Source of the DNA: Qingrenia yutianensis
GTDB lineage: Bacteria > Bacillota > Clostridia > UMGS1810
Assembly (NCBI RefSeq): GCF_014385105.1
Contig: NZ_JACRTE010000011.1
Coordinates: 1 to 60,484, forward strand
Direction of reading: 5' to 3'
Length of the DNA stretch: 60,484 bases
Of the stretch, positions 1-7,572 are shown piece after piece. Position numbers and translations under genes: made by a program. The notes beneath the pieces are model-generated. The model ran no database searches and was not told the DNA's origin. It worked only from the letters and a program-made list of their open reading frames with translations. Position 1 is the stretch's first letter; each line of letters opens with the position of its first letter.

Positions 1-1765
1 GCCTGTTAAAGATATGACTGTAATCTTTACAGATAAAGCCGAGAGAACGGAAAACAATGTTACGGACGAAAACGGAAAAGCAACCGTGCCGCCGACAAAC
101 ATTGATGTTACCGATTTCAACGGCTACGGCGAAGTTGACGGATATATTGTAACAGTGAAAAATACTGTCGGAGCTATTGAAAAGGCACATATCAAACATA
201 ATGCGGAAATCAAAAATGAGGACGGCAGCGTTAAATCGGCAGAAAACATTTCTGTTGAATTACCCGAAGGTGTAAAGTTTGATTATGCGAACAGAATTAT
301 CGTAACTGTATCAAACAAGGCGGATAATACGGCTGTAAAGGATATGAGTGTTATTGTTTCCGAAAAAGCCGTTGAGGGTACGGAAACAAAATCTTTGACA
401 GGTGTTACCGACAAAGACGGAGTTATCATTCTTCCGCCGTCAAATGAGGGCGTAACGGATAAGGACGGAAAAACGGATATTTCCGAAACTATCCCCGGCA
501 AGGATACCGATGGTGACGGCAAAGAAGATACCGAAGAATCAAAAACGGAATACAACATTACCGTTGAGGATACCAAAGGAAAAATCGAAAATGCGTATAT
601 CGAAATAAAGGACGGCAAAATCACCGTTACGCTTCCCGATACGCATACGCTCACAACTTCAAATCAGACAACCGTAACCGTTCTCGATAAGGATAATAAA
701 GCCGTTGCAAATGTTTCCGTAACCGTTACGGATAAAAACAAGGCAACTGCAACAAAATCTACCGATACAAACGGTAAAATTACTGTTCCTGTCAAGTCAA
801 CAGGCGGCGGATCATCTTCCGGCGGTGGCGTTGGTCGTGGCGGCAGCAGCGGCGGCGGATATTATACAACCGTAAATGTTAAAATCACCGACAAGGACGG
901 AAAAGCCGTTACAAACTTCTCAAAGAGCACCGACAGCAAGGGCAATTTAACAATTACTCTGCCGAGCGGAAAAACGCTCGATAACGGAAACTTTTATACT
1001 GTTACCGTAACCGATAACAAAGGCAACGCAAAAGCCGAAACCTCTGTAATTCTCAAAGACAGAAACAAGGGCGAAGCAACAGGAACAACGGATAAAAACG
1101 GTATGCTGATACTTCCGGCATCAGAGCATAAGGCATATATTTTCGGGTATAATGACGGCACTTTCAGACCGGACAATAATATGAGCCGTGCTGAAGCTGC
1201 TGCTATCTTTGCAAGGCTTATTTCCGAACAGAAAGGCGAAAAAATCAGCGGTAAGTCAAACTTTAATGATGTATCCAAAAGCGAATGGTATTCCGATTAT
1301 ATCGGCTATCTTTCAAAGTACGGTATTATTAAAGGTTACGCAGATAACACATTCAGACCGAATGATAATGTTAGCCGTGCAGAATTTGTGGCAATGACGG
1401 TTAGATTTAATTCTCTGTTTAATGATGTTAAGAAAGGCAGCTACACCGTAAAATACACTGATGTTGCAACAGATTATTGGGCATATTCCGATGTTGCCTA
1501 CGCAAAACACGCAGGCTGGCTCAACGGATACGCTGACGGAACATTCAAAGGCGATAACGCTATTACCCGTGCGGAAGTGGTAACGGTTGTAAATAAGGCA
1601 ACGGGCAGAATTGCTGACGAGGGATATATCAACAAAAATCTTTCATCGCTGAACAAATTTACTGACCTTAAAAATAATTTGCATTGGGCATTTTATGCAA
1701 TCGAGGAAGCGAGCAACACCCACATTGCAAACTCAGCAAACAACACTGAAACTTGGGTGAAATAA
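1..1765 (+). CDS. SLH-domain surface protein with Ig/carboxypeptidase-regulatory-like repeats (5' truncated)
   Basis: Secreted cell-wall protein held by SLH domains. The reading frame is open to the window edge, and its first residues (PVKDM) repeat the internal motif AVKDMSV, so the true start lies upstream. The visible 587 residues hold several beta-rich repeats of the form VTVxDKDNKAVxNVSVTVTDKxKxTATKSTD, which look like transthyretin/carboxypeptidase-regulatory domains. A Gly/Ser linker follows (about nt 805-860), with one more such repeat after it. The C-terminus has three SLH domains (about nt 1126-1220, 1261-1409, 1456-1611) with the motifs GYNDGTFRPDNNMSRAEAA, GYADNTFRPNDNVSRAEF and GYADGTFKGDNAITRAEV, and a short FTDLKNNLHWA remnant. 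SLH domains bind pyruvylated secondary wall polymer. The partner or ligand is unknown. A strong terminator follows the stop. Confidence 0.88.
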   Translation, partial: PVKDMTVIFTDKAERTENNVTDENGKATVPPTNIDVTDFNGYGEVDGYIVTVKNTVGAIEKAHIKHNAEIKNEDGSVKSAENISVELPEGVKFDYANRIIVTVSNKADNTAVKDMSVIVSEKAVEGTETKSLTGVTDKDGVIILPPSNEGVTDKDGKTDISETIPGKDTDGDGKEDTEESKTEYNITVEDTKGKIENAYIEIKDGKITVTLPDTHTLTTSNQTTVTVLDKDNKAVANVSVTVTDKNKATATKSTDTNGKITVPVKSTGGGSSSGGGVGRGGSSGGGYYTTVNVKITDKDGKAVTNFSKSTDSKGNLTITLPSGKTLDNGNFYTVTVTDNKGNAKAETSVILKDRNKGEATGTTDKNGMLILPASEHKAYIFGYNDGTFRPDNNMSRAEAAAIFARLISEQKGEKISGKSNFNDVSKSEWYSDYIGYLSKYGIIKGYADNTFRPNDNVSRAEFVAMTVRFNSLFNDVKKGSYTVKYTDVATDYWAYSDVAYAKHAGWLNGYADGTFKGDNAITRAEVVTVVNKATGRIADEGYINKNLSSLNKFTDLKNNLHWAFYAIEEASNTHIANSANNTETWVK

Positions 1766-1781
1766 TCCTTTGTGCAAATGG

Positions 1782-1820
1782 GAGAAAGCAGTCGGAAACG
1801 ATTGCTTTCTCGTTGTTTCT
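1782..1820 (+). terminator. Intrinsic terminator after the SLH gene
   Basis: A 13-bp stem (GAGAAAGCAGTCG paired with CGATTGCTTTCTC, one G-U) closes on a GAAA tetraloop and is followed by GTTGTTTCT. It ends the SLH transcript before the radical SAM module. Confidence 0.85.
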
Positions 1821-1877
1821 GTGGTATAATATTTGCAAGATAAATCGGAATTTTCCTTTATTCAGACATACAAACTG

Positions 1878-1930
1878 TTGACAACAAAGCTCCTATATGG
1901 TATAATTTAATAAACTACTATATAGGAGCT
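1878..1930 (+). promoter_or_regulatory. Promoter and inverted-repeat operator of the MarR/radical SAM module
   Basis: TTGACA (1878-1883) and TATAAT (1901-1906) are spaced by exactly 17 nt. A perfect inverted repeat, AGCTCCTATAT (1888-1898) with ATATAGGAGCT (1920-1930), brackets the -10 element. The right arm contains the MarR ribosome site (AGGAGC). Transcription should start near 1913, after the left arm, so the repeat is a DNA operator rather than an mRNA hairpin. Autorepression by the MarR protein encoded just downstream is the simplest reading. Confidence 0.8.
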
Positions 1931-1935
1931 TTTAT

Positions 1936-2373
1936 ATGGAAATGAATGGCGGATTTCTTGTCACCAAAATAAAACAGCTTGGAGACCGAATCTTTGAGAA
2001 GATTCTCAGCGAAAAGAATATTGATGCGTTCAATGGAGCCCAGGGGCGCATTCTTTATGTGCTGTGGCAGGAGGATGGAATCTCAATCAGGTCACTCTCG
2101 ATCAAATGCGGATTAGCGATAACGTCTCTTACGACAATGCTGGAAAGAATGGAAAATCAAGGGCTGATAAGCCGCGTTCAGTCTGAAACGGACAAAAGGA
2201 AAACACTCCTGTTTCTGACTGAGAAAGCACATGCCTTAAAGGACGAGTACGATTCTGTATCTGATGAGATGGGCAGCATTTACTACCAAGGTTTTTCAGA
2301 GGAAGAGATTACCCGGTTTGAGGAATGCCTCGACCGTATAAGAAAGAATCTTGAGGAGTGGCAGAAGTCATGA
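1936..2373 (+). CDS. MarR-family regulator of the radical SAM mobile pair
   Basis: A 145-residue winged-helix repressor. The recognition region runs from about residue 50 to 100 (SIRSLSIKCGLAITSLTTML, then a wing with the basic DKRK segment), which is the usual MarR layout and length. The ATG is 6 nt after AGGAGC. Its stop overlaps the next start (ATGA), so it is translationally coupled to the first radical SAM gene. MarR-type regulators are a known companion of the radical SAM mobile pair found on Firmicutes mobile elements. The inverted repeat in its own promoter suggests autoregulation. The inducer is not evident. Confidence 0.85.
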   Translation: MEMNGGFLVTKIKQLGDRIFEKILSEKNIDAFNGAQGRILYVLWQEDGISIRSLSIKCGLAITSLTTMLERMENQGLISRVQSETDKRKTLLFLTEKAHALKDEYDSVSDEMGSIYYQGFSEEEITRFEECLDRIRKNLEEWQKS

Positions 2374-3059
2374 GTATTTGTATCAAAGATCAGATTCAAA
2401 ACATGAATATCGTCATCGGCTGTACAGTGGGGTGTGCATATTGCTATGCCCGCAATAATGTGAAACGCTGGCATATGATTGATGACTTCGCTGATCCTGA
2501 GTTCTTTCCGGGTAAGCTCAAGATGATGGAAAAGAAACGTCCGCAGAACTTTCTTCTTACCGGTATGAGCGATCTCTCCGGATGGAAGATAGAATGGAGA
2601 GACGAGGTATTTGCAAAAATCCGTGAAAATCCACAGCATCAGTTTCTGTTCCTTACCAAGCGCCCCGATCTGCTGGATTTTGATACCGATCTGGAAAACG
2701 CATGGTTTGGTGTTACGGTGACGAGGAAAGCAGAACTGTGGCGTATTGACGCCCTTCGGAAAAATGTCAGAGCAAAACATTACCATGTTACCTTTGAGCC
2801 GTTATTCGACGATCCAGGTACAGTTGACCTTTCCAAAATCGACTGGATCGTTGTCGGCACCATGACCGGGGCTCAGAGCAGGAAGATTCATACGGAGCCG
2901 GAATGGGCATGGTCTCTGACAGACCAGGCACATACGCTCGGCATTCCAGTGTTTATGAAAGAAGACCTTGTTTCTATCATAGGGGATAAAAATATGATTC
3001 AGGAAATGCCGGAGGAATTCAATAAAGTGTTAGAGGTACAGAGATCATGGCAGAAGTAA
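2370..3059 (+). CDS. Radical SAM mobile pair protein A
   Basis: A 229-residue radical SAM protein. The 4Fe-4S motif CTVGCAYC (CxxxCxxC) lies near residue 18-25 and should ligate the cluster that cleaves S-adenosylmethionine. The rest (LLTGMSDLSGWKIEW, FLFLTKRPD, WFGVTVTR, VTFEPLFDDPG, WIVVGTMTG) resembles the phage Gp37/DUF5131-like branch of short radical SAM enzymes. I chose the ATG at 2370, overlapping the MarR stop, over a GTG at 2358 that lies inside the ribosome site GAGGAG. The 3' end overlaps the partner gene by 13 nt, so the two are coupled. The substrate is unknown. The family is recognised as one half of a mobile two-protein system. Confidence 0.82.
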   Translation: MSICIKDQIQNMNIVIGCTVGCAYCYARNNVKRWHMIDDFADPEFFPGKLKMMEKKRPQNFLLTGMSDLSGWKIEWRDEVFAKIRENPQHQFLFLTKRPDLLDFDTDLENAWFGVTVTRKAELWRIDALRKNVRAKHYHVTFEPLFDDPGTVDLSKIDWIVVGTMTGAQSRKIHTEPEWAWSLTDQAHTLGIPVFMKEDLVSIIGDKNMIQEMPEEFNKVLEVQRSWQK

Positions 3060-3955
3060 TAAATGGAATCCTCATTCGTGAGGTGGAAACAAAGAACATC
3101 ATGACCAAGTCCGGTCTGCCGGTAGGTGGTTACTCGGTCAATCCCTATGTAGGCTGTACACATGCCTGCAAGTATTGCTATGCTTCTTTTATGAAGCGCT
3201 TTACCGGACACACGGAGGAATGGGGCACTTTCCTTGATGTGAAGCATTGGCCGGAAATTAAAAATCCGAAGAAATATGCCGGACAGCGGGTGGTCATCGG
3301 TTCTGTGACGGATGGCTACAATCCACAGGAAGAGCAATTCGGGAATACCAGAAAACTTCTGGAGCAGCTGATCGGCAGTGACGCAGATATTCTGATCTGC
3401 ACAAAGTCTGATCTTGTGGTACGGGATATTGATCTGCTGAAGAAGCTTGGACGAGTGACCGTTTCATGGTCGATCAACACACTGGATGAAAATTTTAAGA
3501 ACGATATGGACTCTGCTTCGAGCATTGAGCGGCGTATCGCTGCTATGAAGCAGGTATATGATGCAGGTATCCGTACAGTCTGTTTCGTATCCCCGGTATT
3601 TCCCGGTATCACGGATTTTGAAGCCATCTTTGAGCGGGTAAAGGATCAGTGCGATCTGTTCTGGCTCGAAAACCTCAATCTTCGGGGCGGCTTCAAAAAG
3701 ACGATCATGGATTATATCGCCGGAAAATATCCTGACCTTGTACCGCTTTACGATGAGATCTATAACAAGCATAACCGCAGCTATTTTGAAGCGCTTGAAG
3801 TAAAAGCTGAGGAAATGGCTAAGAAGTATGATTGTCCCTTTGCGGATAATGAAATGCCTTATGGCAGAGTCCCGCAGGGACATCCGGTGATTGTGGATTA
3901 TTTCTATCATGAGGAAATCCGAGGGACAGAAAATACCGGAAAAAGAAATCGTTAA
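3047..3955 (+). CDS. Radical SAM mobile pair protein B
   Basis: A 302-residue partner of protein A. It carries the cluster motif CTHACKYC within NPYVGCTHACKYCYASF at about residue 38-45, followed by SPL-like segments (VVIGSVTDGYNPQEE, ILICTKSDLVVRD, VTVSWSINTLDENF). These resemble the spore photoproduct lyase (SplB)/DUF1848-like radical SAM group. The start overlaps protein A by 13 nt, with a GAG-containing ribosome site just upstream. Overlap and co-inheritance with A imply a functional pair, possibly acting on nucleic acid, but no reaction is proven. Nothing in the immediate neighbourhood indicates a substrate. Confidence 0.82.
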   Translation: MAEVINGILIREVETKNIMTKSGLPVGGYSVNPYVGCTHACKYCYASFMKRFTGHTEEWGTFLDVKHWPEIKNPKKYAGQRVVIGSVTDGYNPQEEQFGNTRKLLEQLIGSDADILICTKSDLVVRDIDLLKKLGRVTVSWSINTLDENFKNDMDSASSIERRIAAMKQVYDAGIRTVCFVSPVFPGITDFEAIFERVKDQCDLFWLENLNLRGGFKKTIMDYIAGKYPDLVPLYDEIYNKHNRSYFEALEVKAEEMAKKYDCPFADNEMPYGRVPQGHPVIVDYFYHEEIRGTENTGKRNR

Positions 3956-4062
3956 ACAGAAATTGACCGCGCTCTTTGAACGAGGGAGACTCCTCGTCCG
4001 AAGAGCAAGAAGGTGCAACCGAGAAGACTTGGAACAATTCCAATTTATATAACCGCTTTTAA

Positions 4063-4090
4063 GGCAACCTGTACGGGTTGTCTTTTTCGT
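4063..4090 (+). terminator. Terminator after the radical SAM pair
   Basis: GGCAACC (4063-4069) pairs with GGTTGTC (4076-4082) around a 6-nt loop and is followed by a T-rich tract. It separates the mobile pair module from the InlB-repeat gene. Confidence 0.75.
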
Positions 4091-4103
4091 TTCATAAAAT
4101 TTT

Positions 4104-4132
4104 TTGACGGTCTTTTTGTATGATGATAAAAT
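4104..4132 (+). promoter_or_regulatory. Promoter of the InlB-repeat gene
   Basis: TTGACG (4104-4109), a 17-nt spacer and TAAAAT (4127-4132). It lies inside a longer in-frame upstream extension of the next gene, which supports the ATG at 4173 as the true start. Confidence 0.6.
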
Positions 4133-4172
4133 AAAGATACCGAAAATAAACTACCTAACGGAGGAATTTCAA

Positions 4173-4949
4173 ATGAAACGAACAGTATTTACAGGCTTAA
4201 CAGTAATGCTCATTTTATCAACCGCAGTTACCGCACAGGCGGCACACACGCACGAATACACACGGCAAAATTCAAAGGTTTATGTTTGCGAGTGCGGAAA
4301 GGAAAAGCCGCTGTATTCCTTAAAGGGCGAAAGAGTTATAACGCTTAATTGTAACGGCGGCTCGTTATACGGCGGAATTTATAAAACCGACATCACAGAA
4401 GCCGTTACGGAGCAGAACAAAATCAAACTTCCGCTGCCGTATAAAAACAGCGACTATCAGTTTGAGGGTTGGTTTACCGAAAGCGGCGAAAAGGTATCGT
4501 CCGATACCGAGTATTATTCCGACACAACACTCTATGCACATTGGAGCTTGACGGGAACACGCACACTCACCTTTGCCGCAGAGGACGGCTCATATACCAG
4601 ACCTGTTGTAAAACCGCTTGGCACAACAATATCGCTTGCGGAGTTTATTCCGACAAGATACGGCTATGCCTTTGACGGTTGGTATTCAGACCCACAAACA
4701 AAAGAAAATCGGGTAAAGGATTTTACTTTTAACGAAAGCGATACCGTTTATGCAAAATGGATTCCAAACGGAACGGCGATATATAACGCTCCGGCGGTGC
4801 AGAGAGTTTATGCGACTGATGATGAAATTCTTGCCTTTGGTAACTACATTGACGAAAAGACGGGTGTACCCGTTACGGCACAATGGGTAGAACAGAATAA
4901 AAGATTAAATGAGCTTATGGAAATTTACAACGAAAAATTCTGTAAGTAA
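4173..4949 (+). CDS. Secreted InlB B-repeat (Listeria-Bacteroides repeat) protein
   Basis: A 258-residue exported protein. The signal peptide is MKRTVFTGLTVMLILSTAVTAQA. Two InlB B-type repeats follow, each ending in the hallmark FxGWF/Y...TLYAHW or TVYAKW (QFEGWFTESGEKVSSDTEY...YAHW near residue 95-125; AFDGWYSDPQTKENRV...YAKW near residue 165-195). A short region of unknown fold ends the protein. It has no visible wall anchor (no LPxTG or SLH), so it may stay wall-associated or be released. The start has a strong GGAGG ribosome site 7 nt upstream. B-repeats occur in bacterial adhesins, so an adhesive role is possible but not shown. Confidence 0.82.
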   Translation: MKRTVFTGLTVMLILSTAVTAQAAHTHEYTRQNSKVYVCECGKEKPLYSLKGERVITLNCNGGSLYGGIYKTDITEAVTEQNKIKLPLPYKNSDYQFEGWFTESGEKVSSDTEYYSDTTLYAHWSLTGTRTLTFAAEDGSYTRPVVKPLGTTISLAEFIPTRYGYAFDGWYSDPQTKENRVKDFTFNESDTVYAKWIPNGTAIYNAPAVQRVYATDDEILAFGNYIDEKTGVPVTAQWVEQNKRLNELMEIYNEKFCK

Positions 4950-4966
4950 CGCCTATCACACTTTTT

Positions 4967-5022
4967 GGGGGCAGCTTTTGTATAAGGAAACTTATGCAGG
5001 GGCTGCCCCTTTTATTTATTTT
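4967..5022 (+). terminator. Two-tier hairpin terminator
   Basis: GGGGCAGC (4968-4975) pairs with GCTGCCCC (5002-5009), and an inner stem ATAAG/CTTAT closes on GAAA. A T-rich tail follows. It marks the left edge of the conjugation gene block. Confidence 0.8.
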
Positions 5023-5040
5023 CGGAAAGGACTGATAACA

Positions 5041-5079
5041 ATGCTTCAAATTTTAATGATAGTAAGGGATACCTCGTGA
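5041..5079 (+). CDS. 12-residue leader ORF coupled to the VirD4 gene
   Basis: ATG at 5041 with ribosome site GGAAAGGA encodes MLQILMIVRDTS and stops at TGA 5077-5079. The stop overlaps the GTG start of the coupling-protein gene (GTGA), whose own ribosome site is weak. This geometry suits a leader peptide driving translation of VirD4. It may instead be the remnant of an upstream gene that normally precedes VirD4 in such elements. Confidence 0.5.
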   Translation: MLQILMIVRDTS

Positions 5080-6965
5080 ACAGACAGGAAAATCAAAAAA
5101 CAATATATATTCTGCTCGGAATACTCTCGGTATTCGTTATATGGCTTGCCTTAATGGTTGCCGGGTGCTATGAGGAGGACATAAAGCTGTTTGAATTGCT
5201 TGACCGTTTGACCGCCGCTATGAATAACCCTACGCACATCACATTGAATGAGTATAGCTTAAAAGCCGTACTCATTTTCTTGTTTTTATATGCAATGGGT
5301 ATCGGCGTATATTTTTCGTCAAGAGAAAACCGCCGACCGGGCGAGGAACACGGCTCGGCTCGCTGGGGCAATGTCAAAAGCGTTGTCAAACGGTATATGG
5401 ATAAGGACAGCTATAAAAATATCATTCTATCCCAAAATATGCGGCTTGGCTTAAATGCAAAAAAGCACAGACGAAACCTCAATGTGCTTGTGGTTGGCGG
5501 CAGCGGTGCCGGAAAAACAAGGTTTTACGCAAAACCGAATTTAATGCAGTGCAACACTTCTTTCATAGTCGCAGACCCGAAGGGCGAAATGCTCCGAAGC
5601 ATTGCTCCGCTGCTAATCGAAAACGGCTATGATATTAAGGTGTTCAACCTAATCGAGCCGGAAAACTCGGACGGATATAATCCATTTGTGTATATCCGTA
5701 AAGACGAAGATGTTATAAAGCTGATTTCAAACCTTATTCAGAATACAACACCGAAGAACGCATCACAAAACGACCCGTTTTGGGAAAAATCCGAAATTGC
5801 ACTGGATTCTGCTTTAATGCTCTATCTTTTGCACGAAGCTCCGCCCGAAGAACAGACCTTTGAAATGCTGATGTTCTTAATCGAAAACGCAGCAACCGTT
5901 GAGGACGAGGACGAAAGCGGCTATCAAAGCCCGGTGGATATTCTCTTTCAAGGCTTGGAGGACGAAAAGCCGGAGCATATAGCGGTAAGGCAATATAAGA
6001 TATTCAAACAGGCGAGCGGAAAAACGGCGAAGTCGATCCTTATTTCAGCGGCGGTGCGGCTTGCGGCGTTTAACTTGCCGGAGATAGCGAAAATGACTTC
6101 ATACGATAATCTTGACATAGGCACTCTCGGCGAACGCAAACGAGCCATATTTTGCGTTATTCCCGACAATGACAATTCCTTTAATTATCTTGTCGGAATG
6201 TTATATACACAAGCCTTTCAAGCGTTGTATTTCAATGCGGACAATAATCACGGCGGTGAGCTGCCTATACCTGTGCATATCGTGATGGACGAGTTCGCTA
6301 ATGTCGCTCTGCCCGATAACTTTGAACGCATACTTGCAACAATGCGGTCACGGCGTATTTCGGTAAGCATTATTATTCAGAATATGGCACAGTTAAAAGC
6401 ACTTTTTAAGGATAGCTGGGAAAATATCACGGGTAACTGTGATACGCTGCTTTATCTCGGCGGCAACGAGCAGTCAACACACGAGTATATTTCAAAAATG
6501 CTCGGAAAAGAAACCATTGACACACGCACAAGAGGTATTACAAAAGGTCAGCACGGCAGCAGTAACACCAATTACCAAAACGCCGGGCGTGAGCTTTTAA
6601 CGCTTGATGAGGTGCGTCTTTTGGACAACAGCAACGCCCTTATTTTTATTCGTGGAGAGCGACCGTTAATTGATAAAAAATTCGATATACTGTCGCACCC
6701 GAATATTGCAAAAACCGCAGACGGAAAAGCTGTGCCGTACAAGCACAGCAAGTCGGAAAAATATTTACGAAATGATTTATCCTTTACCATAAACGAGGAT
6801 TTATCAAATATCAAGCTATTGGAGGTTGACGGTGACAATGTGAAAACATTTGATTTTGCAAACCCACAAACAAAACAAACTGAAATTTTGGAGGTAACAG
6901 ACAATGAAAAATCAGAAAACAATTCAGAGAATAGCGAAAGCACAGAAAATTCTACGCAAGGCTAA
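5076..6965 (+). CDS. VirD4-like coupling protein (TraG/CD1115 family)
   Basis: A 629-residue membrane ATPase that links the relaxosome to the type IV secretion channel in conjugation. Two N-terminal membrane segments (about residues 8-28 and 63-82) are followed by a VirD4 ATPase domain. Walker A is GGSGAGKTR (about residue 140) and Walker B is HIVMDEFANV (about residue 405). Further conserved segments are FIVADPKGEML, RSRRISVSIIIQNMAQLK and LLYLGGNEQSTHEYIS. The hydrophilic C-terminal tail is Asn/Ser/Glu-rich. The GTG start overlaps the leader ORF stop. The 3' end overlaps the Maff2 gene by 62 nt. Order and family match the C. difficile CD1115-CD1108 type elements. Confidence 0.93.
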   Translation: MNRQENQKTIYILLGILSVFVIWLALMVAGCYEEDIKLFELLDRLTAAMNNPTHITLNEYSLKAVLIFLFLYAMGIGVYFSSRENRRPGEEHGSARWGNVKSVVKRYMDKDSYKNIILSQNMRLGLNAKKHRRNLNVLVVGGSGAGKTRFYAKPNLMQCNTSFIVADPKGEMLRSIAPLLIENGYDIKVFNLIEPENSDGYNPFVYIRKDEDVIKLISNLIQNTTPKNASQNDPFWEKSEIALDSALMLYLLHEAPPEEQTFEMLMFLIENAATVEDEDESGYQSPVDILFQGLEDEKPEHIAVRQYKIFKQASGKTAKSILISAAVRLAAFNLPEIAKMTSYDNLDIGTLGERKRAIFCVIPDNDNSFNYLVGMLYTQAFQALYFNADNNHGGELPIPVHIVMDEFANVALPDNFERILATMRSRRISVSIIIQNMAQLKALFKDSWENITGNCDTLLYLGGNEQSTHEYISKMLGKETIDTRTRGITKGQHGSSNTNYQNAGRELLTLDEVRLLDNSNALIFIRGERPLIDKKFDILSHPNIAKTADGKAVPYKHSKSEKYLRNDLSFTINEDLSNIKLLEVDGDNVKTFDFANPQTKQTEILEVTDNEKSENNSENSESTENSTQG

Positions 6966-7233
6966 ACTTGTACTTACGGCACTTGCAGTTATGATGACCG
7001 CACTCACGGGAACGGTTTTTGCGGCTGACCCGCTCGGAACAATAAACAGCCTTTCGGATTTTATCTTCTCTGCAATTAAGGCTATCGGACTAATCCTGCT
7101 CGGCTTCGGTGTTGTGCAGATAGGTTTATCACTTAAATCTCACGACGCATCGCAGAGAGCAAACGGATTTCTGACCTTCTTCGGCGGTGTCATCATTGCA
7201 TTTGCGAAAGATATTTTGGATATGATTATCTGA
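6904..7233 (+). CDS. Maff2-family mobile element membrane protein
   Basis: A 109-residue small membrane protein found next to VirD4 in Clostridia conjugative elements. The basic N-terminus precedes a signal-like segment ending VFAADPLG. Two hydrophobic helices follow (SAIKAIGLILLGFGVVQIGLSL and GFLTFFGGVIIAFAKDIL). Size and topology resemble VirB2/TrbC pilin-like proteins, so it may be the channel pilin, which is an inference. It starts inside the 3' end of the VirD4 gene with an upstream GGAGG site. Its stop codon lies in a perfect 30-bp palindrome. In the canonical order a TrbL gene would follow directly, but here a toxin-antitoxin locus intervenes. Confidence 0.85.
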   Translation: MKNQKTIQRIAKAQKILRKAKLVLTALAVMMTALTGTVFAADPLGTINSLSDFIFSAIKAIGLILLGFGVVQIGLSLKSHDASQRANGFLTFFGGVIIAFAKDILDMII

Positions 7234-7250
7234 ACGTTCAGATAATCATA
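7221..7250. repeat. Perfect 30-bp palindrome over the Maff2 stop codon
   Basis: TATGATTATCTGAAC (7221-7235) is followed at once by its exact reverse complement (7236-7250). As RNA it would form a stem of about 13 bp. No U-run follows, so it may be an mRNA-end or stability hairpin, a weak terminator, or a protein-binding site. Confidence 0.85.
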
Positions 7251-7331
7251 TTTATCCGAACTTTTGCAAAATCATAATTCCTTGAGAATAAAAAAATTTT
7301 AGTGCAAAAAGACGAAAACGCTTAAAATCTA

Positions 7332-7360
7332 TTGACTTTTTTCAAAATGTATAGTAGAAT
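7332..7360 (+). promoter_or_regulatory. Promoter of the type III antitoxin RNA
   Basis: TTGACT (7332-7337), 17-nt spacer, TAGAAT (7355-7360), about 50 nt before the first RNA repeat. It should drive the antitoxin repeats and, by read-through, the toxin gene. Confidence 0.7.
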
Positions 7361-7408
7361 AAATATGCGGAAAGGTAGATGTATCAATTTTATCTTTCTT
7401 GCATACAA

Positions 7409-7553
7409 TGCTAACAGGGGTGTATCTCAGCCCTATAAATGAGAAACTTATAAAGCGAGCTTCTCTTGGCTCTAATCAAGAAATTTACAAGCGAGCGTTT
7501 CGCTGCTCTGAATGCGAGTGTAACAGGGGGCAAGCTTGCTTGCCCTTTTGTTA
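7409..7553 (+). ncRNA. Type III antitoxin RNA: three pseudoknot repeats plus terminator
   Basis: Three imperfect tandem repeats of about 37 nt precede a ToxN/AbiQ-like toxin gene. Each can fold as an H-type pseudoknot, with stem 1 and stem 2 interleaved. Repeat 1 uses AGGG/CCCT (7416, 7431) and TCTCA/TGAGA (7425, 7440). Repeat 2 uses GAGC/GCTC (7457, 7469) and TCTTG/CAAGA (7464, 7477). Repeat 3 uses GAGC/GCTC (7493, 7505) and TTCGC/GCGAG (7499, 7514, one G-U). Bases differ but pairing is kept. A terminator hairpin (GGGCAAG/CTTGCCC, 7528-7545, then TTTT) separates repeats from toxin, the standard type III layout in which limited read-through sets toxin level. The RNA should bind and inhibit the toxin. 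Confidence 0.85.
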
Positions 7554-7572
7554 TATGTTCAAGGAGTAATAA

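Noticed and set aside
1825..1830. A second TATAAT upstream of the MarR promoter
   Set aside because: Its best -35 (TTGCTT at 1802) is weak and lies in the terminator stem.
3965..4059. Short frame after radical SAM protein B (reads NEGDSSSEEQEGATEKTWNN)
   Set aside because: It has an in-frame stop just before it and no ribosome site. It could be a relic of an interrupted gene but cannot be supported.
4104..4172. Upstream extension of the InlB-repeat protein
   Set aside because: It covers the predicted promoter and lacks a ribosome site. The ATG at 4173 starts a clean signal peptide.
7376..7407. Possible fourth, degenerate antitoxin repeat (AGA/TCT with TGTAT/ATACA)
   Set aside because: Loop lengths differ from the other three repeats and stem 1 is only 3 bp.
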